NCBI RefSeq assembly: GCF_000613865.1
Contig: NZ_BAJU01000012.1
Location: forward strand, 1 to 64,000
Source of the DNA: Acetobacter okinawensis JCM 25146
Lineage (GTDB): Bacteria; Pseudomonadota; Alphaproteobacteria; Acetobacterales; Acetobacteraceae
DNA length: 64,000 bases
Reading direction: 5' to 3'
A program made the position numbers and the translations under genes. Below are positions 10,261-20,684 of this stretch, one piece after another. Numbering within the stretch: position 1 is the first letter of the stretch; each line of letters opens with the position of its first letter. The notes under the pieces were generated by a model that did not search any database, was not told the DNA's origin, and saw only the letters and a program-made list of their open reading frames with translations.

Positions 10261-10884
10261 GCCCGCATCTCCGTTTTCGAATGTTCCATCTGTCGGCGCA
10301 CTGTGCCGAATGTTTTTCTGTGGTGCGGGGTCACACCAGCGTGCAGCAGGGCCTGACGGTGCACCGCCGTGCCGTAGCCTGCATTTTTTTCCCATCCATA
10401 GTCGGGCCAGCGCATATCCAGCCGCGCCATAATGCGGTCACGCACCACCTTGGCCATAATGGAGGCCGCGGCAATGGACAGGCTGATCCCGTCTCCACCA
10501 ACAATGGCCTGCGCACTGCACCCGAAATCTGGAATTTTGTTACCGTCAACCAGCACATGGTCCGGCCTGACCGGCAGACGCGCCACCGCGCGCTGCATGG
10601 CAAGGTGTGACGCATGGTAAATGTTGATACGGTCAATTTCCGCCGTGGAGGCGGCTCCCACGCCAATGGCCACACCGCACATGGGGCAGGCGCTCGGCTA
10701 TGGACTCACGCACAGCGGGTTTTAATTTTTTGGAATCATCAATAATGGCGGCAAGGTCGGCAGGCACGCCGCAGGCAAACACCACGGCGGCAGCCACAAC
10801 CGGACCGGCAAGCGGGCCACGGCCCACTTCATCCACTCCGGCGACCAGGCCGCCATGCTGCTGTTCGTGCCTGAAATCCGGCAT
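10257..10884 (-). CDS. rnhB: Ribonuclease HII (one indel)
   Basis: Removes ribonucleotides and RNA primers from RNA/DNA hybrids. The N-terminal [20 protein letters not shown] contains the catalytic Asp-Glu pair, followed by DSKKL. The C-terminal half ([37 protein letters not shown]) is in another frame. One surplus base at about 10683-10686 (a run of four G on the plus strand) separates them; removing it gives 208 residues, the normal length. ATG 10884 is preceded by a purine-rich site. It heads the rnhB-ccrM pair and has an unusual upstream region with GANTC sites. Confidence 0.88.
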
Positions 10885-10910
10885 TGCATCCCTTCCCTGC
10901 CGCTTGAAAC

Positions 10911-11001
10911 GACTCGGTTAAAATTACCGAGTCGCAGCAATTGCGACTCCGTAGGGAAGGAGAAGCATTTTTTTACCCGGGTGCGCAAGAGTCCCGGTCA
11001 A
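10911..11001 (-). promoter_or_regulatory. rnhB-ccrM upstream region with four GANTC sites
   Basis: GANTC occurs at 10911-10915, 10929-10933, 10945-10949 and 10989-10993. The first two are the outer ends of an 8-bp inverted repeat (GACTCGGT / ACCGAGTC, 10911-10918 and 10926-10933). A -35-like TTGACC on the minus strand (10996-11001) lies next to the fourth site; no convincing -10 was found. In Caulobacter, GANTC methylation controls the ccrM promoter, so feedback control is a plausible inference here. Confidence 0.55.
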
Positions 11002-11009
11002 ATGATTTT

Positions 11010-11315
11010 TCAGGAACGGCTACGACGGGGGAAGAAAAGCCAGCCGAGGAGCACCCCCACAACCGAAACAATTCCCAATGAAAGCAAAGGCTTATCGCGC
11101 ACAAAGGTGACCGCCTTTTCTACAGCGCTTTCACCTTCCTCATACAGGTCGGCAAAATCTTCCTGCGCATGCCCTGCGAACTGATCGAACTTTCCCTCAA
11201 GCTGAAGGCCGATGTCACCCGTCAGACCGCCAGCGGCATCCTTGACATGTCCCTGAACGTCCCTGACTTTGGCTTCAATCTTGTTTTCGATAGTGTCGAT
11301 TTTATCTTTAGCCAT
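11010..11315 (-). CDS. CsbD-like protein with C-terminal membrane anchor
   Basis: A 101-residue protein. The N-terminal part (IENKIEAKVRDVQGHVKDAA, LQLEGKFDQFAG) resembles CsbD stress proteins. The C-terminus (FVRDKPLLSLGIVSVVGVLL, ending PRRSRS) resembles the membrane anchor of the DUF883/ElaB-YqjD group. ATG 11315 is chosen because AGGAG stands 7-10 bases upstream; an earlier in-frame start would add a non-conserved leader. It is divergent from the MFS gene at 11428. The stop lies about 125 bp before rnhB on the same strand. A general-stress role is inferred from family resemblance only. Confidence 0.75.
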   Translation of the reverse strand: MAKDKIDTIENKIEAKVRDVQGHVKDAAGGLTGDIGLQLEGKFDQFAGHAQEDFADLYEEGESAVEKAVTFVRDKPLLSLGIVSVVGVLLGWLFFPRRSRS

Positions 11316-11427
11316 GACGACTTTCTCCTTTTCTGAACCGTTTTGTAACGGTCCGCGCATGAGAGCGACCGGAGATCTGCACGATCGCCTGTTGCATCAG
11401 ACCGCAAAAACGCGTCTCTGACTAGGC

Positions 11428-12822
11428 ATGCCTTCTCCGACCTCCACACAACTGACCGCACTCATTGTTGGTTCCATGTTTTTTATGGAACAGCTTGATG
11501 GCACCATTCTGGCAACCGCCCTGCCAGCCATTGCTCACAGCCTGCACGTGGATACGGTCGCCACATCCGTTGCCTTGACATCCTACATTATCGGACTGGC
11601 TATTTTCATTCCCGCATCGGGCGCATTGGCGGACCGCCTGGGCAGCCGTACACTGCTTATGCTGGCAATCTGCATTTTTGTGGGCAGCTCCATTTTCTGC
11701 GGCACCGCACACTCCCTGCTCTTCCTTGCCATCATGCGCACAATTCAGGGCATTGGGGGAGCACTCATGGTACCTGTGGGCCGTCTTGCGGTTATCCGCA
11801 GCACCCCCACGGACCAGCTTGTCCGCACCATGACGTGGATGATGCTGCCAGCAACCCTTGGCCCGCTGCTGGGGCCTGTGGTGGGGGGGTACATCACCAC
11901 ATGGCTGACATGGCGGTGGAACTTCTACCTCAATATCCCCGTGGGCCTGCTCGGACTGTTCCTGACCTACCGCTTTATCCCCGAAGTGCGCGAGCCAAGC
12001 CCTCCGCCATTTGACCTCAAGGGGCTTCTGCTTGCGGGTGGCGGGCTGGCGGTCCTGTCCATTTTTGCCGAACTGTTCAGCCACGGTACGGGCTCGCCCG
12101 CACTGGTTGCGGGCTTTCTGGGCGTGGGGCTGGCCCTGCTTGGCGTGTACGCCTACCACGCGGGGCGTACACCCTTCCCCTTGCTGGACCTGCGGCTGAT
12201 GCGTTTTCAGACCTTCCGCATCTCCGTGTTCGGGGGAGCTGCCTCACGCATTGCTGTGGGCTCCCTGCCTTTTCTGCTCCCCTCCTTTCTCCAGATCGGG
12301 GCTGGGCTGAGTGCGGCACAGAGCGGGCTTGTCACATTTGTCGCCCCCCTTGGGGCTATTGCCATGCGCCCCTTTGTACCCGCGCTGCTCAAGCGCTGGG
12401 GCTTTCGCACCATTCTTATGGCCAACGGCTCCTCCGCCGCACTGGTTTTTGCCATGATCGCGGCATTCCGCCCCACCTACCCGCTCTGGCTGCTCTCTCT
12501 TGTGCTCACACTGGCGGGGGCTGCGCAGTCGCTCCAGTTTTCGGCTTATAACACAGTGGCTTATGCGGATATTCCTGCTGATAGGATGAGTGCGGCCACC
12601 AGCCTGTACTCCACCATGCAGCAGATCATGCTCTCCGCCGGTATCTGCATCGCAGCGGGCACACTGACACTTTTAAGCAAGCTGCACCACAACACCCCTG
12701 CAAACATGACGGATTTTGCGCTGGGGTTTGTTGTGACCGGGGTTATCTCCCTACTTGCCGTCCCCCTGTGCGCCACACTTTCGCCTTCAGCCGGGGCCAA
12801 CATGAGCGGGAACCACCGCTAA
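11428..12822 (+). CDS. MFS drug exporter, DHA2 (EmrB/QacA) type
   Basis: A 464-residue inner-membrane transporter with about 14 hydrophobic segments. The N-terminal MFFMEQLDGTILATALPAI carries the D of motif D1 seen in DHA2 exporters. GALADRLGSR is motif A, MRTIQGIGGALMVPVGRLAV is motif B, and LGPLLGPVVGG is the antiporter motif C. These point to proton-driven export of toxic compounds; the substrate is unknown. It stands 180 bp before the RND operon on the same strand and has no adaptor gene of its own, so it is probably a separate unit. Confidence 0.88.
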   Translation: MPSPTSTQLTALIVGSMFFMEQLDGTILATALPAIAHSLHVDTVATSVALTSYIIGLAIFIPASGALADRLGSRTLLMLAICIFVGSSIFCGTAHSLLFLAIMRTIQGIGGALMVPVGRLAVIRSTPTDQLVRTMTWMMLPATLGPLLGPVVGGYITTWLTWRWNFYLNIPVGLLGLFLTYRFIPEVREPSPPPFDLKGLLLAGGGLAVLSIFAELFSHGTGSPALVAGFLGVGLALLGVYAYHAGRTPFPLLDLRLMRFQTFRISVFGGAASRIAVGSLPFLLPSFLQIGAGLSAAQSGLVTFVAPLGAIAMRPFVPALLKRWGFRTILMANGSSAALVFAMIAAFRPTYPLWLLSLVLTLAGAAQSLQFSAYNTVAYADIPADRMSAATSLYSTMQQIMLSAGICIAAGTLTLLSKLHHNTPANMTDFALGFVVTGVISLLAVPLCATLSPSAGANMSGNHR

Positions 12823-13002
12823 CTGCGCGGATTTAACGCACAGATTACATGAAGAAATGTTATTTTACACACGGCTCCAATGAGGAGGCTTGCACTTGTG
12901 CGCAGAGTTCCGCACAGTTGATTCCCACAAAACAGGGTGCCCCTATGCACAGCGTTCCCCTGCATTTTCTGACGCAACTTAGGTTAACGAATAGCGCACC
13001 TC

Positions 13003-14210
13003 ATGGACGATAATTCTCCGCCCTCGACCGCCCCTTCCAAACCGCGTTCCTCCAGAAAACGCCTGCTCCTGACAGGGGGCGCACTGGTGGCCGCCTGCAT
13101 TCTGGGCTTTGCTTTTCTGCGCCCGCATGCAAGCCACAAGACGCGCCATAGCGCAGCTGATGCCAGCCAGAATCAGCCCGTAGCCGTGCAGACAGTCCAT
13201 GCAGCAACATGCCCGTGGAACTGACTGAACTGGGTACGGTTGTGCCCATAACCAATGTAACCGTGCAAACTCGTGTGGAAGGTTATCTGGCGCAGGTGCT
13301 GTTTACGGAAGGGCAGCATGTGCACAAAGGTGACCTGCTCGCCCTGATCGACCCCCGCCCCTATCAGGTACAACTGGAACAGTACGAAGGTCAGCTTGCA
13401 CAGGCCAAGGCCCAGCTTGAGCAGGCCCGCGTGGACAACGGACGGTACCAGCGCCTGATAAAGCAGGACAGTATTGACGCCAAAACCGCCCGTGACCAGC
13501 AGTTTACGGTCCAGCAGCTGGAAGGCACGGTCAAGGCCGATCAGGCACTGGTGGATAACCAGAAGCTGCAACTGATTTATTGCCACATCATTGCCCCTGT
13601 GGATGGGCGCATTGGCATCCGCGCCGTCGATCAGGGTAACTATGTAACTGCAGGCCAGTCCGGTGGACTGGCAATATTAACCCAGATGCAGCCGATCTCG
13701 GTCATTTTCACACTGCCGCAGGACCAGTTGCCAGAAGTCTTCTCGCAGTTGCAGGCACACAAGGCCCTGTCTGTTTCGGCCTGGAACAGTTCCAACACGC
13801 AAAAAATCGCGGACGGCACGGTCAGCGCACTGGATAGCCAGATAGACACAGCCACTGGCACCGTACGCCTGCGCGCCATTTTTCCCAATGAGGACGAACA
13901 CCTCTTCCCCAACCAGTTTGTCAATGCGCGCCTGCTGGTCAAAACACTGGACCACGTGCTGCTCCTGCCCACAACGGCTGTGCAGACCGGCCCCTCCGGC
14001 CTGTTTGTCTATGTTGTAAAGGATGATGACACGGTGAGCGTACAGCCCGTAACCACGGGCATTTCCAACGGTACACTCAGCGTTGTCACCTCCGGGTTAA
14101 AGGAAGGGGACCGGGTGGTGACTGACGGCACAGACCATTTGCGGGCTGGCATCAAGGTCAGTATCCCCGCTGCGGCTTCCTCCCACACACCGGACCATGC
14201 CGCACCGTGA
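13003..14210 (+). CDS. mdtA: RND efflux adaptor, MdtA-like (one indel)
   Basis: Periplasmic adaptor linking the RND permeases to the outer-membrane channel. It has an N-terminal cytoplasmic tail, one membrane anchor ([19 protein letters not shown]), and then the lipoyl/barrel-sandwich hybrid domain ([36 protein letters not shown]). A coiled hairpin (about 95-145) and a beta-barrel precede the C-terminal part. The frame breaks at about 13207-13209, between HAAT and [11 protein letters not shown]; one added base gives 402 residues. It overlaps the next gene by GTGA. Similarity to MdtA is clearest because two permease genes follow it. Confidence 0.85.
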
Positions 14211-17200
14211 ACCCATCTGCCATTTTCATTCGTAGGCCCGTTGCAACCACGTTGCTGATGCTGGCCATTTTTATGGCCGGGTTGCTGGGCTATCATTTTC
14301 TGCCCATTTCCGCCCTGCCGCAGGTTGATTACCCCACCATTACGGTGGAAACATTCTACCCCGGCGCTGGCCCGGATGTTATGGCGACCTCGGTCACGGC
14401 ACCGCTGGAAACCCAGTTGGGCCAGATGCCCGGTCTGGACCAGATGACATCCCGCTCCTCTGGCGGGGCATCGGTCATTACCTTGCGGTTTGACCTCTCC
14501 ATGTCCATGGACGTGGCGGAGCAGGAGGTGCAGGCCGCCATCAATCAGGCCAACTCCCTGCTGCCAACCGACCTGCCCGCTCCCCCGGTTTATGCCAAGG
14601 TCAACCCGGCGGACACACCCGTGCTGACACTGGGCATTACCTCCGCCACCATCCCCCTGCCGGAGGTGGAAGATTATGTGGATACAAGGCTTGCCCAAAA
14701 AATCAGCCAGATCTCGGGCGTAGGGCTTGTCACGCTCTCAGGCGGGAACCGCAAGGCCTACCGGGTGCGGGTCAATGTTCCCAAGCTGACGTCCTACGGT
14801 ATTGACCTTGATACGCTGCGCACCACAATTGGCAATGTCAACGTCAACTCCCCCACGGGTACGTTTGACGGTGCGCAACGCTCGGCCACACTGCGGGTGG
14901 ATGGCCAGATTACCAGCCCCGAAATGCTGCTTAATCAGGTTATCGCCTACCAGAGCAGCGGACCCGTGCGCATACGTGACGTGGCCAGCGTGGTGATCGG
15001 CCCGGAAAACACCCAGCTTGCCGCATGGTCCAACCAGACCCCGGCCCTGATCATGAACGTGCAGCGCCAGCCCGGTGCCAATGTTATTGCCGTGGTGGAC
15101 AATGTTAAGGCCACCCTGCCCACCTGCGCCAGACCCTGCCGCCGGGAATTGACATTGTCCCCCTGACTGATCGCACAACAACCATACGCTCCTCCGTGGC
15201 GGATGTGCAGTTCGAGCTGTTCCTTGCACTTGTGCTGGTTGTGGCTGTTATTTTTGTATTCCTGCGCAATATCCCTGCCACCATTATTCCCAGCCTGTCC
15301 GTGCCACTCTCCATTATCGGCACGCTGGCCATCATGTATCTGCTGGACTTCTCGCTCGACAATCTGTCGCTCATGGCCCTGACCATCGCCACCGGCTTTG
15401 TGGTGGACGATGCCATTGTGATGATCGAGAATATTTCGCGCTATGTGGAAGCGGGCGAGGACCGCATGAGCGCCGCACTCAAAGGTGCAGGGGAAATTGG
15501 CTTTACCATTATCTCCCTGACCATATCGCTCATTGCGGTGCTGATCCCGCTTTTGTTCATGAGTGATGTGGTGGGCCGCCTGTTCCATGAATTTGCACTG
15601 ACGCTGGCATCCACCATTATCCTGTCTGCCGTAGTGTCCCTGACACTCGTACCCATGATGTGTGCGCGTATTCTCTCCGAACGCCCGCATGACGCAGGGG
15701 CTGCGGCAACACCGTTCCTGCGCTGGTCTGCCCGGATGGAAACCGCAACCGAACGACTGATTGCCGCCTACGACCGCATGCTTGACGTGGTGCTGCAATG
15801 GCGCAAGCTTACTCTGGGCGTCGCTGTTGGCACACTGGTGCTCACCGGTGTTCTGGGCTGGTATATTCCCAAGGGGTTTTTCCCCGTGCAGGATACGGGG
15901 GTTATTCAGGGTATTTCTGTTGCCGCGCAGTCGATCTCGTTCGAGAGCATGAAGGTGCATCAGCAGGAACTGGCCAGCGTTATTCTCAAGGACCCGGATG
16001 TGGCCTCTCTCTCCTCCTTTGTCGGGGTGGACGGGCAGAATGCAACGCTCAACCAGGGCCGCTTCCTTATCAACCTCAAGGAGCATGACAGCCGCTCCTC
16101 CTCCGCTACCGAAATTGCCGCACGGCTGGAGCAGGAGACCGCGCAGGTTACTGGCATAAAGCTCTACCTCCAGCCTGTGCAGGACCTCTCGCTCGACACC
16201 ACGGTCTCTGCAACGCAATACCAGTTTTTGCTGGAAAACCCGGATTATAACGCCTTCAAGGTCTGGGTTCCCAAGCTGATCGAGCGCTTGCAGCGTGAGC
16301 CCGCTCTGGCCGATGTGACATCGGACCTTCAGGCCGAGGGGCTGGTCGCACGCGTAACACTCGACCGCGCCACAGGGGCACGCTACTCAGTCACCCCCCA
16401 GACGGTAGATAACGTGCTGTATGACAGCTTTGGCCAGCGCCAGATTTCCACCATCTATACGCAGTCCAACCAGTACCGCGTTATTCTGGAGGCTGATCCG
16501 CGCTTTCAGTCCAACCTGTCTTCGCTCAACCAGCTTTACCTGCCCGGCATCAGCGGTAATGCGGGGGAGAGCACGTCCGGCCCCACACGTTCGCCCACCT
16601 CCGGGCTGGTGCCACTGCCTGCCGTGACCAAAGTCACACAGGAGACAGCCCCCCTGCTGTTGACCCATTTTGGCCAGTTCCCGGCCACGACCATTTCCTT
16701 CAACCTTGCGCCCGGCTATGCTTGGGAGATGCCACGGCCGCCATCCGCCGTGCGGAGCAGGACATTCACCTCCCCTCCGCTTTCCAGACCTCGTTTCAGG
16801 GCACAGCCGCAGCATTCGAGGGCTCGCTCAGCAATGAGCTGTTTCTGGTCGCAGCGGCCATTATTGCCGTCTATATTGTGCTGGGCATCCTGTATGAGAG
16901 CTTCATCCACCCTGTGACCATTCTCTCCACCTTGCCATCAGCCGCCATTGGCGCGCTACTGACCCTGATGGTGGCAGGTGTTAATCTGGACATCATGGGC
17001 ATTATCGGCATTGTGCTGCTGATTGGCATTGTCAAGAAAAACGCCATCATGATGATCGACTTCGCACTGGAGGCGGAGCGCGAACATGGGATGGACAGCC
17101 TGCGCTCCATCCGCACAGCGGCCACATTGCGCTTTCGCCCCATTCTCATGACCACTCTTGCCGCCATGCTGGGGGCTGTACCCATGGTGCTCTCACACGG

Positions 17201-17384
17201 AACAGGCTCTGAACTGCGCTACCCGCTGGGGCTGGCCATTATTGGCGGGCTTGCCCTCTCCCAGTTGCTGACGCTGTTTACAACCCCGGTCATTTACCTG
17301 ACGCTGGATACATGGGCGCAAAAATGGAGCAGATTGCGCCATGCCAGCACAGGCTCGCCCCCTAACGGGCAAGCCGTGCCGTGA
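14207..17384 (+). CDS. mdtB: RND efflux permease, MdtB-like (two indels)
   Basis: Inner-membrane HAE1-family RND pump subunit. The N-terminus [20 protein letters not shown] and LPQVDYPTI is typical. The TM4 proton-relay motif reads [13 protein letters not shown], and [11 protein letters not shown] opens the second half. The C-terminal helices contain [15 protein letters not shown]. Frame changes at about 15119-15121 (a C-run, CCC for CCCC) and at about 16720-16723 each need one extra base; the corrected protein has 1059 residues. GTG start 14207 overlaps mdtA, and the stop overlaps mdtC. MdtB and MdtC work as a heteromeric pump in E. coli, which the tandem order here suggests. Confidence 0.87.
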
Positions 17385-20300
17385 ACATCAGCCGGATTTT
17401 TATTGACCGGCCTGTCGCCACCATTCTGCTGAGTGTAGCCCTGTTCCTTGGGGGACTTCTGGGTTACCGCGGCCTGCCGGTAGCCGACCTGCCCAATGTG
17501 GATTTTCCGGTCATTCAGGTTCAGGCCCGGCAGGCCGGTGGCTCCCCGGAGGAAATTGCAAGCGCTGTTGCCGCCCCGCTGGAGCGGCATCTGGCCAGAT
17601 TGCCGATGTTACAGAAATGACATCCCAGTCAACCGAGAACAGCACGCGCATTACGCTCCAGTTTGCCCTCTCGCGCGATATTAACGGCGCTGCGCGCGAT
17701 GTGGAGGCCGCCCTGCAAGCCGCCCACGCGGACATGCCCTCCTCCTTGCGGCAGAACCCCAGCTACCGCAAAGCCAACCCCAATGGCGCGCCCATCCTTA
17801 TCCTGACCCTGACGTCAGACACCCACACCCGCCCCCAACTCTATGACTACGCAACCAATGTGCTGGTACAGCACCTGTCCGCCATACAGGGTGTGGGTCA
17901 GGTCGAAATCAGCGGGAGTGCGCTGCCTGCCATCCGGGCGGAAATAAACCCGCTCCCCCTTTTCAAATACGGGATCGGGTTTGAGGACGTGCGCGCAGCC
18001 CTTGCCTCCGCCAATGCCCACACACCCAAAGGCATTATTGACCAGAATGGCACGCGTTACACATTGGACACGAACGATCAGGTGCGCACCGCGCAGGACT
18101 ACCGCGACCTGATTATTGCATGGCGCAAAAACCGCCCCGTACGGCTGGCTGATGTGGCGCAGGTACAAGATAGCGTGGAAGACCTGCGCAATGCGGGGTA
18201 CTACAATGGTCAGGCCTCCGTCATTGCCGTTGTGTTCCCCCAGGCTGGGGCCAACGTGATTCACACGGTAGACCAGATCAATGCCGAAATGCCCATGCTC
18301 AAGTCCGCACTCCCCGGCGGGGTGGCACTGCATGTAGGGCTGGACAGGTCACTGACCATCCGCGCAGCCCTGACAGATACGCAGCTGACATTGCTGATCT
18401 CGGTCGTGCTGGTGGTGCTGGTGGTGCTGCTCTTCCTGCACTCATGGCGCATGACGCTCATACCCGCCGTGGTAGTGCCCACCTCCATTGTGGCGACTTT
18501 TGGCGTCATGCGCCTGCTTGGCTTTTCGCTCGACAACATGTCACTCATGGCGCTTACGGTTTCCACCGGCTTTGTGGTGGATGACGCCATTGTGGTCATG
18601 GAAAATATTGCCCGCTACATTGAGCAGGGCCTCACCCCACGGGATGCGGCCATAAAAGGCAGTAGTGAGGTCGCCTTTACGGTTATTTCCATCTCCATTT
18701 CCCTGATTGCCGTCTTTTTACCCATTCTGCTTATGGGCGGGCTTGCGGGCCGTCTGTTCCATGAGTTTGCCATGACGGTCTCCATCACCATTCTTATCTC
18801 CATGGTGCTCTCCCTGACGCTTACACCCATGATGGCGGCCTACCTGCTGGCCCCCCATGGCACGAGCCAGCACACCGCAAGCTCCAGCGGCTGATGCGCC
18901 ACGCCATTGCTGCCATAACCCTTTTTCTGGACCGCATGCAGTCAGGCTACGCCCGCTCGCTTGACATTGCCCTGCGTTACCACAAGACCGTGCTGCTCAG
19001 CCTGCCCTGCACACTGGCCCTTATAGCCGCCCTGTTCATGCTCATGCCCAAGGGGTTTTTTCCGGTAGAAGACACCGGCATGCTTATGGGGCACCTTCAG
19101 GGGGACCAGTCAGTCTCCTTTGGGGCATTGGCCAAAAAACTGACCAATGTGCAGAATATTCTCATGCACGACCGGGACGTGGAGAGTGTGTCTTCCTTTA
19201 TCGGTGGCCGTGGCTCCTCCAACGAGGCAGGGCTGTTCTTGCAGCTCAAGGACAAATCCCTACGCAATGACACACCAACTGATCTGATCGCCCGCGTTAA
19301 CCGCAAGCTGCGCAATCTGGTCGGGGCCAGTTTTTTTCTTATGCAGCCCGGTGCCATCCGTGCTGGCGCCCGACAGAGCAATGCCGCCTACCAGTACACG
19401 CTGGAGGGAGAAAACTCCTCCGAGCTATACGAATGGACAGACCGCCTGCTTGCAGAGCTGCGCCGCCACCCTGAGCTGACCTCCCTCTCCTCCGATGTTC
19501 AGCTTGGTGGTTCTGCCATCAGCACCGAAATCGACCGCGATACCTCCGCCCGTGTCAGCATCACCCCTCAGCTTCTCTCCAACACGCTCTACGATGCATT
19601 TGGCCAGCGCGCTGCCTCCGTGATCTATAACCGGCTGAACCAGTACCGCGTGATCATGGAAGCCGACCCCAAAAACTGGTCAGACCCCCAAAGCCTGATG
19701 CAGGTATGGGTCAGTGTGGCCGGTGGCTCTGCTGGTGGGGGCACCAAGTCAAACACTGTTCGAGTCCGCGACACGTCCAGCACGGGTGCCACCAGCAGCA
19801 CGGCAACCACCCAGAGTTCGCTGTCTTTTAAAAACCAGATTGCCAATGCTCTGGCCGGGGGAGCCGGGGCCTCCAACGGTTCGGCTGTCAGCACCGCATC
19901 CGAGGCCATGGTCCCGCTGACCCTGATTACCCGTCTGGTGCCTAGCCGCACACCGCTGTCAGTCAACCATCAGGGGCTGGCAGTTGCGGCAACGCTCTCG
20001 TTCAATCTGGCCAAGGGTGTATCTCTGGGAACGGCCACGCAGATCATCAATACGGCACAGGTCACCCTGCATATGCCCAACACCATTCACGGCAGCTTTG
20101 CGGGTAATGCCGCCCAGTTCCAAAAAGCTGTCAATGATGAACCGCTGCTTATTCTGGCAGCTCTTGTGGCGGTCTATATTACGCTGGGTGTGCTGTACGA
20201 AAGCTACGTACACCCGCTGACCATTCTCTCCACCCTGCCCTCGGCCGGGGTGGGCGCACTGCTGGCCCTGCAACTGGCAGGGGAGGAGTTTTCCCTCATT

Positions 20301-20684
20301 GCCCTGATCGGGGTGATCCTGCTGATTGGCATTGTTAAAAAAAATGCCATCATGCTGGTCGATTTTGCCATTATGGCCGAGCGCGAACAGGGCATGAGCC
20401 CCCATGACGCCATTCGCACCGCCTGCCTGCTCCGCTTCCGCCCGATTATGATGACATCGGTCGCAGCCGCCCTTGGTGCCGCCCCCCTTATGGTCGCCAA
20501 CGGTTATGGTGCGGAGTTACGGCACCCGCTGGGCATTGCCATTGTTGGCGGGCTTATCGTCAGTCAGGCGCTTACGCTTTATACAACTCCTGTTATTTAT
20601 CTGATGTTCGATAGATGGCAGGCACGTGCTGGTTCCTTTATTCGCTCGTTTCCGTTTTTCCGCAGTTTCAGGCAGGATAGCTGA
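17381..20684 (+). CDS. mdtC: RND efflux permease, MdtC-like (two indels)
   Basis: Second HAE1-family permease of the operon. It starts [20 protein letters not shown], has the TM4 motif [20 protein letters not shown], then [11 protein letters not shown] and [20 protein letters not shown]. Frame changes lie at about 17592-17596 and about 18876-18879; one base at each restores 1101 residues. That is longer than usual (about 1025-1060) because a low-complexity Gly/Ser/Thr/Ala segment of roughly 60 residues interrupts the second periplasmic porter region (about 19715-19905). GTG start 17381 overlaps the mdtB stop; the stop abuts the outer-membrane factor gene. Confidence 0.86.

Noticed and set aside
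10257-10884. Programmed frameshifting in rnhB, rpoB, rpoC and other genes
   Set aside because: There is no shared slippery site with stimulatory structure, shifts go in both directions, and such recoding is unknown for these genes; sequence error explains all cases.
12823-13002. Operator or promoter before mdtA
   Set aside because: Only weak -35/-10 resemblance and no convincing palindrome were found in this 180-base gap, so no site is annotated.
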